Below, in pieces: positions 9,873-17,324 of a DNA stretch of 64,000 nt; the first letter of the stretch is position 1; every line of letters begins with the position of its first letter. A program made the translations under genes and the position numbers. The stretch spans positions 1-64,000 of the forward strand of contig NZ_JOIU01000004.1 in the NCBI RefSeq assembly GCF_000720135.1, in the 5' to 3' direction. The stretch is from Streptomyces sp. NRRL S-1022 (GTDB lineage Bacteria; Actinomycetota; Actinomycetes; Streptomycetales; Streptomycetaceae). Under the pieces are notes generated by a model that searched no databases, was not told the DNA's origin, and saw only the letters and a program-made list of their open reading frames with translations.

Positions 9873-10111
9873 ATGAGCGAGAAGACCGTGAAGGGCCCGG
9901 CGAGCTACTTCCCGTCGATCGAGGAGACCTACGGCCGCCCGTCGGCGAGTGGCAGGAGCTGATCCGCTCCTCGCCGCTGACGAAGCACATGGAACTCGTC
10001 GCCTGGCTCAAGTCCGAACACGGGCTCGGCCACGGGCACGCGAACGCGCTGGTGGCGGCCACGCCGGCCGAGGGCCGCCAGTCCGGGCCCACGTGCGATG
10101 CTGGGTCGTAG
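9873..10111 (+). pseudogene. DUF4287 protein gene broken by a one-base deletion
   Basis: The ATG at 9873 has a good ACGGAGGGA site and encodes MSEKTVKGPASYFPSIEETY then GRP, after which the frame runs into SASGRS and a stop at 9960-9962. If one G is restored in the run at 9937-9941, the reading continues as VGEWQELIRSSPLTKHMELV and AWLKSEHGLGHGHANALV, which is the rest of the DUF4287 domain, ending at the TAG at 10109-10111. Both halves are recognisable and contiguous, so this is one base lost from an otherwise intact gene of about 79 codons. Either the gene is inactive in this strain or the base is a sequencing error. DUF4287 proteins are small and of unknown role. Confidence 0.85.
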
Positions 10112-10144
10112 ATCGAATACCGGCACGGGAGAGAGCACGACAGC

Positions 10145-12400
10145 GTGAGGGCAGCGGCACGGTCGGGACGGGTACGGATGTGGGACCGGCTGGCGGCGTC
10201 GGACCCAGGACTGCTCCGGCTCACCGCGGGACTGCGCACGGTCGCCGCCATCGCCCTGACCCTCACGGTGCTCGCCGCGCTGCGTGTCCCGGTGCCCCAG
10301 CTGGTCGCCGGGGCCATGGCGGCGATGGTCGCCACCTTCGCCATCCGCGAGAAACAGCGCGGGCCGCAGGCCGTCACGCTCGCCGTGGGACTGCCGGTGG
10401 CGCTGGCCTCGGTGTCGCTGGGCGCGCTGCTCAACCACCGCGTGATCGCCGGGGACCTGTTCTTCGTCGTCCTCATCTTCTGCGCCGTCTACGGCCGCCG
10501 GTTCGGTGACCGCGGCACGGCGCTGGGGCTGATCGGCTTCCAGGTCTACTTCCTGTCGCTGTTCGTGGGCGCGACCGCGTCCGCGCTGCCCCCGCTGTAC
10601 GGCGTGCTCTGCGTGGCGTTCGGGTGCAGCGCCGCCGCCCGGTTCGTCCTGCTGCCGCAGACACCGGCGGGCACCCTGGACCGGCTGCGACGGGCCTTCC
10701 GCGCCCGGCTCGCCCAGCTGGTCGCCATCCAGGCCGAGTTGCTGGACGCCGGTCCCGACGAGGCGGAGAAGCTGCTGGAGGACCTGCGCACCGGCACCGC
10801 GCGGCTGCACGAGACGGCGCTGATGATCCAGGGCCGGCTGGAGGACGGCACCTCGGACCCGGCGGTGGCCCGGCTGCTCCAGCGCCGGGTCGCGGACGCC
10901 GAGATCGCCGCCGAGCGGCTGGGCCTGCTGCTGCTCACCGCGCGCAGCGCCCGGCGCACCGACACTCTCACGCTGCACCTGCCGGGCGCCCCGCTGCCCT
11001 CCGGCGGCGAGCTGCCGGTGCGGGACGAGGCGTCGGCCGCGCTGCACCGGGATCTGCAGGCGCTGCGGCTGCTGATGCTGCGGCCGGCCGGGGAGGCCTC
11101 GGGGACCGCGCTCGCCCAGGTGCGCAACCGGCTGCTCGGCTACCGCGAGGAGGAGAACCTGCCCGCGGCCTCCCCGGCCGTGCAGGACGCCTTCCGGGGC
11201 GTCGGCGAGGCCGCCAGGGCCGTGCTGGGCCTGCGGGTCGCGCTGGACGGGCCGCAGGACGAGTCCGACGACACCCCGGCCACCGCCCGCTCGCGCGAGG
11301 AGCTGGACGCCGAGGACGCAGCGATCGAGATCAGCGAGGACAACGAGCCGGAGGAGCCGCAGCCGGCCGGTCTGCAGCGGCCCACCACCCGGGCCGCCCT
11401 CCAGGTGGCGGTCGGCTCCACGCTGGCCATCGTGGGCGGCGAGCTGCTGTCCAGCCAGCGCTGGTACTGGGCGGTGCTGACCTGCTGGATCGTTTTCATC
11501 AACACCGCGTCCACCGGCGAGATCCTGGTGAAGGGCTACCGGCGGCTGCTGGGCACGGTGCTGGGCGTGGTGGCCGGCATCGGGCTGGCCGCGCTGGTCG
11601 GGCACCACACGTGGACGGCGTTCGCGCTGGTGCTGCTGTTCGTCTTCGCGATGTTCTACACCGCGCCCCTGTCGTACACACTGATGTCGTTCTTCGTGAC
11701 GGCCATGCTGGGGCTGCTCTACACACTGCTGAACACCTACAGCATGTCCGTGCTGGTGCTGCGGATCGAGGAGACGGCGCTCGGCGCGGCCTGCGGGGTG
11801 ATCGCGGCGGCGGTGGTGCTGCCGATCCGTACCCACCACCGCACCAACGAACTGCTCGTGGCGGTCCTGGAGCGGCTGGCGGACGTGACGCGGGGCGCCG
11901 TCGACCAGCTGAGCGGCGGGACGGGCGGCGATCTGGTGGAGGAGGCGCGCGAGCTGGACCAGGCGCTGGCCGACCTGCGCGCGGCCACCCAGCCGCTGAC
12001 GCATCCGATCACTCCGCTGCGCACGCGCCGGAACACGGCCCGGTACGTGGTGGCGCTGCTGGAGACCTGCGCGTACCACGGGCGGTCCCTCGCGGCCACG
12101 GCCGAGCTGCTGCCGACGCATCCGGCGATCGCGGCGGATCCGCGGCTGCGCGGGGCGTGCGCGCGCATCGTGCACAACATCGAGGCGATCGCCGCGCACC
12201 TCACGGACCCGCGGTCCACCGCGGAGCTGGAAACCGGCCCGAGCATCGCGTCGATGCTTCAGCCGGGCACCCTGCGCACCCCGCGCTACGGCCGGGTCAC
12301 CGACCGGGTGCTGCGCCATCTGCAGCGGCTGGACGAGGCCGTCTCGGGCCTCGCCCGGCCGCTGGGTGTGGCCGGCGGGCCGGCGCAGCCCGGGAGCTGA
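10145..12400 (+). CDS. FUSC-family membrane transporter (aromatic-acid exporter type)
   Basis: 751 residues with two membrane blocks of about five helices each, at residues 30-170 (LTAGLRTVAAIALTLTVLAA, QLVAGAMAAMVATF and later helices) and 415-560 (ALQVAVGSTLAIVGGEL, YWAVLTCWIVFINTAS, LLGTVLGVVAGIGLAAL, AFALVLLFVFAMFYTA). Each block is followed by a long cytoplasmic helical part. This is the layout of the FUSC/YccC family, some of which export aromatic carboxylic acids. The GTG at 10145 follows GGAGAGA. Substrate unknown; it ends 4 bases from the convergent sigma-factor gene. Confidence 0.85.
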   Translation: MRAAARSGRVRMWDRLAASDPGLLRLTAGLRTVAAIALTLTVLAALRVPVPQLVAGAMAAMVATFAIREKQRGPQAVTLAVGLPVALASVSLGALLNHRVIAGDLFFVVLIFCAVYGRRFGDRGTALGLIGFQVYFLSLFVGATASALPPLYGVLCVAFGCSAAARFVLLPQTPAGTLDRLRRAFRARLAQLVAIQAELLDAGPDEAEKLLEDLRTGTARLHETALMIQGRLEDGTSDPAVARLLQRRVADAEIAAERLGLLLLTARSARRTDTLTLHLPGAPLPSGGELPVRDEASAALHRDLQALRLLMLRPAGEASGTALAQVRNRLLGYREEENLPAASPAVQDAFRGVGEAARAVLGLRVALDGPQDESDDTPATARSREELDAEDAAIEISEDNEPEEPQPAGLQRPTTRAALQVAVGSTLAIVGGELLSSQRWYWAVLTCWIVFINTASTGEILVKGYRRLLGTVLGVVAGIGLAALVGHHTWTAFALVLLFVFAMFYTAPLSYTLMSFFVTAMLGLLYTLLNTYSMSVLVLRIEETALGAACGVIAAAVVLPIRTHHRTNELLVAVLERLADVTRGAVDQLSGGTGGDLVEEARELDQALADLRAATQPLTHPITPLRTRRNTARYVVALLETCAYHGRSLAATAELLPTHPAIAADPRLRGACARIVHNIEAIAAHLTDPRSTAELETGPSIASMLQPGTLRTPRYGRVTDRVLRHLQRLDEAVSGLARPLGVAGGPAQPGS

Positions 12401-12404
12401 CCGC

Positions 12405-13256
12405 TCACCGCTGGTCGGCGCCGCCGGGGCGGCGGCTGCCGAGCACCTCGTCGCGGACCCGGGCGCAGCTGCGGCTGATCAGGCGGGAGACGTGCATCTG
12501 GGAGATGCCGAGCCGGTCGGCGATCCGGCTCTGCGTCATGTCCTCGAAGAAACGCATGTAGAGGATGGCCCGCTCCCGCTCGGGCAGCCGGCGCAGTCCT
12601 TCCTTGGCGGCCTCGCGGTCGACCACGACGTCGTAAGAGGTTTCCGTCTCGCCGAGGGTGTCGGCGAGGCTGTAGCCGTCGTCGCCGGCGGACAGCTCGG
12701 CGTCCAGCGAAAGGGTGCTGAAGCTCTCCAGCGCCTCCATGCCCGCGTTCACCTCCTCCTCGGTGAGTCCGGTGTGGGCGGCGATGTCGGCGACGGTGGG
12801 TTCGGGGCTTCCCGGGTTCTGGGTGAGCTCACGTCGGGCCACCCGCACCCGGTTGCGCAGTTCCTGCACCCGGCGCGGCACCCGCAGGGCCCACATCCGG
12901 TCGCGGAAGTGACGCTTGACCTCTCCGGTGATGGTCGGCACGGCATAGCTCTCGAAGGCCCCCCGCGAGGGGTCGAAGCGGTCGATGGCCTTCACGAGGC
13001 CGAGGGCGGCCACCTGGCGCAGGTCCTCGACGGACTCGCCGCGGTCGCGGAACCGGCCGGCGATCCGGTGTGCCATGGGCAGCCAGGCGCAGACGAGTTC
13101 GTCGCGTACGGCGTCCCGCTCAGGACCGTCGTCCAGTTCCGCCAGCCGGGCGAACAGCTCCGCGGTATCGGGGGCGTCGTCATGGTTGCGCCGGGTGGGG
13201 GTCGCGGCGCCGCCGGCGGTGGCGCCGGGACGGCTTGTCGACATGTCGGTCAGCAT
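12405..13256 (-). CDS. RNA polymerase sigma factor, SigB/SigF family
   Basis: 283 residues. Region 2 is clear (DLRQVAALGLVKAIDRFDPS near 80-100, then PTITGEVKRHFRDRMWALRV), followed by region 3 and region 4 (LPERERAILYMRFFEDMTQS near 220-240, and the helix-turn-helix RIADRLGISQMHVSRLISRS near 242-261). Streptomyces have several such factors for stress and sporulation, and they read promoters with a GGGTAC-type -10 box. The ATG at 13256 lies 9 bases after AGGAG. An anti-sigma-type kinase gene sits just upstream on the same strand (13516-13950), so the pair may work together. Which paralogue it is cannot be told. Confidence 0.93.
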   Translation of the reverse strand: MLTDMSTSRPGATAGGAATPTRRNHDDAPDTAELFARLAELDDGPERDAVRDELVCAWLPMAHRIAGRFRDRGESVEDLRQVAALGLVKAIDRFDPSRGAFESYAVPTITGEVKRHFRDRMWALRVPRRVQELRNRVRVARRELTQNPGSPEPTVADIAAHTGLTEEEVNAGMEALESFSTLSLDAELSAGDDGYSLADTLGETETSYDVVVDREAAKEGLRRLPERERAILYMRFFEDMTQSRIADRLGISQMHVSRLISRSCARVRDEVLGSRRPGGADQR

Positions 13257-13515
13257 GCGGAATCGCTCCTGAACGTGGTTTCAGGGCACCGCCGGAACAG
13301 CGGTTCCGGGTCTTGGCCCGAACGGTGGTGTCAGGGTTTCGCCCGCGGGGGAGCCGTCTGGGCCGCCGGAAGCGGCCCAGGCAGCGGTTGTCTGCCCCGC
13401 TGGGCGCGCGCCTCCGGTCCGAAGCACGAAACTCCGCCTGCCCCTCGACCTCGCGGGCAAACACGGCCGAGCGGAACTTCTCGGACCGCTTTGGTCCGGC
13501 GGTGCGCCGACCGCC

Positions 13516-13950
13516 TCAGTGCAGCGGTACGACGGCGGTGATGCACTTGCCGCCGCGGGGCAGCTCCGCCACCCGGACGTCGCGGGCCAGCCGGCACACG
13601 ATGGGCCAGCCGCGGCCGCCGGGCCGGGCGGAGGCCTGCTCGTCGCCGGGCCGGGCGGCCACGGGCAGTTCCCCGCTGCGGTCGCTCACCGAGACGCGGA
13701 CCCCGCCGGAGTCGACGTCGACGTCGAAGCCGGTGATACCGCCCCCGTGCAGCAGCGCGTTGGTGGTCAGTTCCGAGGTCACCAGCAGGGCGTCCTCGAC
13801 GGTCTCGGGTGCGCACGGCAGCGCGCGGTCCCGGCACCGTTCGGTCATGACCCGCTCGACCGCTCTGCGGGCCTCGGCCGGCCGGCACGGTACCCGGCGG
13901 CGCGCCTCCGGCGAGACGGCGGTGGAGCTGGTCCGATGCTTGTCGAGCAT
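13516..13950 (-). CDS. Anti-sigma-type HATPase_c protein
   Basis: 144 residues with one GHKL ATP-binding fold: N-box LLVTSELTTNALLHGGG (about 60-76) and the lid GGRGWPIVCRLARDV (about 112-126). It is preceded by an exceptionally purine-rich ribosome site (GGGAGGAAGGGGAGGAAGGG directly before ATG). It lies 259 bases upstream of the SigB/SigF-type gene on the same strand, which makes it the best candidate anti-sigma factor for it, although co-transcription is not shown. The gap between them holds no gene that I can see. Confidence 0.85.
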   Translation of the reverse strand: MLDKHRTSSTAVSPEARRRVPCRPAEARRAVERVMTERCRDRALPCAPETVEDALLVTSELTTNALLHGGGITGFDVDVDSGGVRVSVSDRSGELPVAARPGDEQASARPGGRGWPIVCRLARDVRVAELPRGGKCITAVVPLH

Positions 13951-14064
13951 CCCTTCCTCCCCTTCCTCCCCTGACGGTGCCCGGATTGCAAGGTTCTCTC
14001 CTCTTTCGGCTGACCCTTCGGAGCACTGTCAAACACCGTGGGTGCCGCTGTCATCACGGCGGTA

Positions 14065-14082
14065 CGAGCGGGTACCCGCTCG
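14065..14082. promoter_or_regulatory. Perfect 18-bp palindrome containing GGGTAC
   Basis: CGAGCGGGTACCCGCTCG reads the same on both strands and ends 2 bases before the ATG of the small gene at 14085. The GGGTAC at 14070-14075 matches the -10 box of Streptomyces SigB-class promoters, but no convincing -35 partner is seen. It could be a -10 box of a leaderless promoter or a repressor operator. Confidence 0.5.
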
Positions 14083-14084
14083 GC

Positions 14085-14327
14085 ATGACGGATGTGGTGG
14101 ACGCGGACGAGTTGTTGCGGCGGATCCGGCGGGGCCGGGAACATGCGGCGCAGGAGGAGCGGGCCCTGCGGGAGCGGGCCCTGAGTCTGGCGGCGACGGA
14201 CCCGGAGGGCGCGCGGGAGGCGACGGACCGGGCCCGGGCGTACGAGGTGGTGCTGCGGGTGCTGGAGGAGATCGTCTCGCCGGGCGGGGGCCCGGTGCGG
14301 GCGGACGGAGTGAAGCAGGTCACCTGA
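14085..14327 (+). CDS. Small charged helical protein, unknown function
   Basis: 80 residues starting MTDVVDADELLRRIRRGREH. The middle is alanine, arginine and glutamate rich with no hydrophobic segment, and looks like one long helix or coiled coil (QEERALRERALSLAATDPEG and then AREATDRARAYEVVLRVLEE). I do not recognise a named family. There is no Shine-Dalgarno sequence before the ATG; instead a perfect palindrome with a GGGTAC box ends 2 bases upstream, so the message may be leaderless. It is divergent from the anti-sigma gene. Confidence 0.65.
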   Translation: MTDVVDADELLRRIRRGREHAAQEERALRERALSLAATDPEGAREATDRARAYEVVLRVLEEIVSPGGGPVRADGVKQVT

Positions 14328-14332
14328 CCCGG

Positions 14333-14348
14333 TTTCGGTTACCCGAAA
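14333..14348. repeat. Short inverted repeat after the small gene
   Basis: TTTCGG (14333-14338) and CCGAAA (14343-14348) around a TTAC loop, 6 bases after the stop at 14327. Either a weak terminator of the small gene or an operator for the downstream RNA or regulator. Confidence 0.4.
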
Positions 14349-14375
14349 GTACGACAGATGGTTTATTGTTCATCC

Positions 14376-14472
14376 ATACGTGGCGCGGAGCGGTGCGGAA
14401 CCGTCCTTCCCCCCCTCCTGACGCCACCGCATACGGCCCTGGCTGGCCTCCCCCGTCCAGCCAGGGCTTTTT
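14376..14472 (+). ncRNA. Candidate 6C-like small RNA with intrinsic terminator
   Basis: Two successive hairpins with cytosine-rich loops. The first has arms TGCGG (14394-14398) and CCGCA (14427-14431) with an inner CGTC (14402-14405)/GACG (14420-14423); its loop contains seven C in a row (14409-14415). The second is a perfect 11-bp stem (14436-14446 with 14457-14467), loop containing CCTCCCCC, followed by TTTTT at 14468-14472. Two hairpins with C-runs in the loops, the second being the terminator, is the layout of the actinobacterial 6C RNA. The 5' end is a guess; an AT-rich stretch at 14358-14378 may hold the promoter. Confidence 0.55.
14436..14472 (+). terminator. Intrinsic terminator with T-run
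   Basis: GCCCTGGCTGG (14436-14446) pairs perfectly with CCAGCCAGGGC (14457-14467) and is followed by TTTTT. A textbook rho-independent terminator, rare in this window, ending any + strand transcript 130 bases before the next gene. Confidence 0.85.
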
Positions 14473-14601
14473 GCTGCCCGGAGCGCGACACGCAGGCGGA
14501 CACCCACCCCTTCGAGGTGCCCGGGACGCTCGTAACGGCTGAAATGGGAGGGAAGAGCCGCATCCCCACCGCACACCGCCGTCGGCGAGGAGCCCCGCGC
14601 C

Positions 14602-15060
14602 ATGACCAAAGCGATCAAACTGCTCACTGCCCTCCCCCAGACGCAGCGCGAGCGCCTGATGGAGCTGGCCAAGGAGGTCTCCTTCCGGGAGGACACCCGG
14701 ATCTTCGAGGCGGGCGGCACCGCCGACCGGTTCTGGGTGATCCGCTCCGGCGCGGTCCACCTGGACCAGCAGGTCACCTCCCGGCAGCGGGTGACCGTGG
14801 CCTCGCTCGGCGCGGGCGACCTGCTGGGCTGGTCCTGGCTGTTCCCGCCGTACCAGTGGGACTTCGGAGCGGTCGCCTTCACCGACGTACGAGCCTACGA
14901 GTTCGACGGACCGTCGGTGCTCGGGCTGTGTGTGGAGGACCCGCTCCTCGGGTTGTCGCTGGTCCGCACGGTGGCCGAGGTCCTCGCCAGCCGGCTGGAG
15001 ACGACCCGCGGGAAGCTGATGGAGCAGTACACGATGCGGCGACGCAGCGGGCCGCTGTAG
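14602..15060 (+). CDS. Cyclic-nucleotide-binding-domain protein without DNA-binding domain
   Basis: 152 residues covering one cNMP-binding (CAP-ED) beta-roll: EDTRIFEAGGTADRFWVIRS (about 33-52), VASLGAGDLLGWSWLF (about 72-87), then the C-helix region. The Crp/Fnr family normally has about 220 residues with a helix-turn-helix at the end; here the protein stops after the C-helix. The phosphate-cassette RxxS/T arginine of true cAMP binders is not evident, so it may bind another ligand or none. It starts 130 bases after the RNA terminator and converges on an MFS gene with a 4-base gap. Confidence 0.8.
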   Translation: MTKAIKLLTALPQTQRERLMELAKEVSFREDTRIFEAGGTADRFWVIRSGAVHLDQQVTSRQRVTVASLGAGDLLGWSWLFPPYQWDFGAVAFTDVRAYEFDGPSVLGLCVEDPLLGLSLVRTVAEVLASRLETTRGKLMEQYTMRRRSGPL

Positions 15061-15064
15061 GCGG

Positions 15065-16384
15065 TCAGATCCGGTAGCGGCGCAGCGCCGGGACGGCGGC
15101 GGCCAGCGCCAGCATCAGCACGACCACCAGGGCGCCGCCGCCCGCGACCGCCGCCCGCGGTCCGAAAGCCGAGCCGGCGGTGCCGTGCAGCACGTCCGCC
15201 AGGCGCGGCCCGCCCGCGACGACCACCGTGAACACCCCCTGCATCCGGCCGCGCATCTCGTCGGTCGCGGCGGACAGCAGGATCGCGCCGCGGAAGACCA
15301 TCGAGACCATGTCGGCGACGCCGGCCGCGGCGAGGAAGGCCACGGCGACCCAGAGGTTCCCGCTCAGCCCGAACCCGGCGACGGCCACGCCCCAGCCGAC
15401 GACCGCTCCGATCACCATCCAGCCGTGGTGGCGGGCCCGCGAGAACACCCCGGAGAACAGTCCGCCGAGCACCGCGCCGACCGGGATGCCGGCGAACAGC
15501 ACACCGAGCGCGAGTCCCTCGCCCCAGGAGCCGTACGTCTGCGCCGCCAGCTGCGGGAACAGGGCGCGGGGCATGCCGAACACCATGGCGACGATGTCGG
15601 CGAGGAAGGACAGCAGCAGCACCTTGTGCCGGGAGATGTACCGGAACCCGGCGGCTATCTCGCGCAGGCCGGCACGGCGGGCGGCCTCGCCGAGTGGCGG
15701 CAGCGCGGGCAACCGGAACACGGCCCACACGGTCACGCACAGCGCCAGCGCGTCGATCAGGTACAGCTCGGGCAGCCCGATGACCGGGATCAGTGCCCCG
15801 GCGAGCAGCGGGCCGGCCACCAGGCCGGTCTGCATCACCGTCGAACCGAGCGCGTTCGCGGCCGCCAGCTGCTCACCGGGGACCAGGCGGGCGATGGAGG
15901 CGGTGCGGGCCGGGGAGTTGAGGCCGAAGAAGGCCTGCTGGAGCGCGAGCAGCACCATGAGGACGACGACGGACTCCAGCCCGGTGACGGCCTGCGCCCA
16001 GAACAGCAGCGAGGTCACCGCGATACCGCTGTTGGTGACCAGCAGCAGCCTGCGGCGGTCGACGGTGTCGGCGACCGCCCCGCCCCACAGCGCGAAGGCC
16101 ACCATCGGCAGCAGGCCCGCGAGGCTGGCGTAGCCGACCCAGGCGGAGGAGTGGGTGATGTCGTAGATCTGCTTCGGTACGGCGACGGCGGTGAGCTGGC
16201 TGCCGACGGCGGTGACGATCGTCGACGACCACAGCCGCCGGTAGGCGGGGATGCGCAGCGGGCGGGTGTCCATCGCCCAGCGGCGCCAGCCGCGCCGGGG
16301 CGGATCCGCCGCCGGGGCGTCGGTGTCGGTTTCGGTGCTGCTGCTCTCGGTCGCGTCCACGGATGTCCTGGTTGCTCGATACAT
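15065..16384 (-). CDS. MFS transporter (MFS_3 / enterobactin-exporter type)
   Basis: 439 residues, about 12 membrane helices. It starts with a soluble charged tail, then PLRIPAYRRLWSSTIVTAVG (first helix of this MFS subgroup), QIYDITHSSAWVGYASLAGL and the loop motif WGGAVADTVDRRRLL (about 100-114), which is the MFS A-motif. It most likely exports a drug or small metabolite. Downstream it converges on the cNMP-domain gene. Upstream lies a decayed gene remnant, not a regulator. The ATG start gives a long charged N-terminus, so a start closer to the first helix is possible. Confidence 0.88.
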   Translation of the reverse strand: MYRATRTSVDATESSSTETDTDAPAADPPRRGWRRWAMDTRPLRIPAYRRLWSSTIVTAVGSQLTAVAVPKQIYDITHSSAWVGYASLAGLLPMVAFALWGGAVADTVDRRRLLLVTNSGIAVTSLLFWAQAVTGLESVVVLMVLLALQQAFFGLNSPARTASIARLVPGEQLAAANALGSTVMQTGLVAGPLLAGALIPVIGLPELYLIDALALCVTVWAVFRLPALPPLGEAARRAGLREIAAGFRYISRHKVLLLSFLADIVAMVFGMPRALFPQLAAQTYGSWGEGLALGVLFAGIPVGAVLGGLFSGVFSRARHHGWMVIGAVVGWGVAVAGFGLSGNLWVAVAFLAAAGVADMVSMVFRGAILLSAATDEMRGRMQGVFTVVVAGGPRLADVLHGTAGSAFGPRAAVAGGGALVVVLMLALAAAVPALRRYRI

Positions 16385-16464
16385 CTTTTCGCTTCGAGAG
16401 CCTAACTATTCCAGGGGCCTCGGCGCACACCGAACGATTTCCGCTCGGGCCGGCGACCGGGGGC

Positions 16465-16640
16465 GCGCCCAGGGCCGGCACGGTGGCGGCGACCAGGCCG
16501 TCCAGCACCCGCCAGGCGCCCGGCCGGGCCAGGAAACCGGCCGGGCAGCCGGACGCCGAAGCCGAGCGCGGCGAACCAGCACAGGCCGGTGAGTGCGGCG
16601 CCGAGTCCGAAGGTCCAGCGCGGCGGCCCCCGGCCGGCGG
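16465..16640 (-). pseudogene. Remnant of a LysE/ArgO-family amino-acid exporter (C-terminal part)
   Basis: In one minus-strand frame the sequence reads RWTFGLGAALTGLCWFAALG followed by FGVRLPGRF, and in the next frame PGAWRVLDGLVAATVPALG. Joined, these match the last helices of LysE/ArgO exporters, where a WFAALGFGARL-like segment is followed by a GAWRVLDGLVAATMLALG-like segment. One extra T in the stretch GGTTTCCTGG explains the frame change. Nothing upstream of the heptamer repeat resembles the first two thirds of the family (usually about 200 residues), and no proper stop remains, so the gene is truncated and dead. Confidence 0.65.
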
Positions 16641-16670
16641 CCAGGCAACCGAGCGCCGGTTCGCCGGCCG

Positions 16671-16726
16671 GCTCCCGGCTCCCGGCTCCCGGCTCCCGGC
16701 TCCCGGCTCCCGGCTCCCGGCTCCCG
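16671..16726. repeat. Heptamer tandem repeat, 8 perfect copies
   Basis: GCTCCCG is repeated eight times without a mismatch (56 bases). It lies exactly where homology of the LysE remnant stops. A run of 7-base units shifts all three frames, so it cannot be a coding repeat with constant period in one frame unless read as a 7-residue cycle (SREPGAG-type on the minus strand). Confidence 0.95.
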
Positions 16727-17055
16727 GTGAACCGTCACACGACGGGCGCTCGGCGGGGGCCGGCGGAACGTCGTGGCCGCGCGGTGGCCCGGTGGTCTGC
16801 GGGTGGGCCGGCCGGTCCGTCCCAACTGTCCTCGGCCGGTGCCCGGTCGGGTGGTCCCGTGCTCATCGCGCCCCGCTTCCCGGCCTGTTGACCGGGTACG
16901 CCCCCGCCCGAGCGGCCGGTCCCGCCCTCTTCTTCCCGATCTCCCATCGGTTGAGCCGTTTCACGGCGCCGTGACCGGTCACCCGAATGCGGAGACCGAA
17001 TGCGGAACGCATCCGACAGCGCACGGACGACTTCGATCCGAACCAGGAGACCCCC

Positions 17056-17307
17056 ATGGACAACTGGCGCGAACATGCCGCGTGCCGCCACGAGGACCCC
17101 GACCTCTTCTTCCCGATCGGCACCACCGGGCCGGCACAGGTACAGGCCCAGCAGGCCAAGGCGGTGTGCGGGCGCTGCCCGGTCCGGGAGCAGTGCCTGG
17201 ACTGGGCACTGGACACGGCCCAGAGCATCGGCGTCTGGGGCGGTACGACGGAACTGGAGCGGCGGGCACTCAGGCGCCGCGCCCGCTCCCGCCCGCGCTC
17301 CGGCTGA
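17056..17307 (+). CDS. WhiB-family transcriptional regulator
   Basis: 83 residues starting MDNWREHAACRHEDPDLFFP. Four cysteines for the 4Fe-4S cluster are present: Cys in HAAC (about 10), then VCGRCPVREQC (Cys at about 39, 42 and 48). The glycine-rich GVWGGTTELERRAL turn and the basic tail RRRARSRPRSG, which contacts DNA or sigma factor, follow. Length and the FFPIGTTGPAQVQ segment place it with the short WblE-type members. The ATG has CCAGGAGA 6 bases upstream; an earlier in-frame start at 16987 lacks a ribosome site. Wbl proteins act in redox response, development and antibiotic resistance. Confidence 0.93.
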   Translation: MDNWREHAACRHEDPDLFFPIGTTGPAQVQAQQAKAVCGRCPVREQCLDWALDTAQSIGVWGGTTELERRALRRRARSRPRSG

Positions 17308-17324
17308 CCGGCACCCGGGGGGGC

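Larger units (their letters stand above)
16385..17055. other. 671-base region with gene remnant and repeat but no intact gene
   Basis: Holds a decayed LysE-type fragment (16465-16640, minus strand), an eight-copy 7-base repeat (16671-16726), a doubtful 43-residue minus-strand reading frame at 16735-16866 with weak ribosome site and low-complexity content, and the leader of the WhiB-like gene. A GGGTAC occurs at about 16890. Composition of the part before 16990 looks like degenerating sequence rather than a normal intergenic gap. Confidence 0.7.

Noticed and set aside
16671..16726. Heptamer array considered as CRISPR or iteron origin
   Set aside because: No spacers between units, unit too short, and no replication or cas gene nearby.
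16735..16866. Small minus-strand reading frame of 43 residues (MSTGPPDRAPAEDSWDG...)
   Set aside because: Low-complexity Pro/Arg/Ala content, weak ribosome site and no family resemblance; lies in a decaying region.
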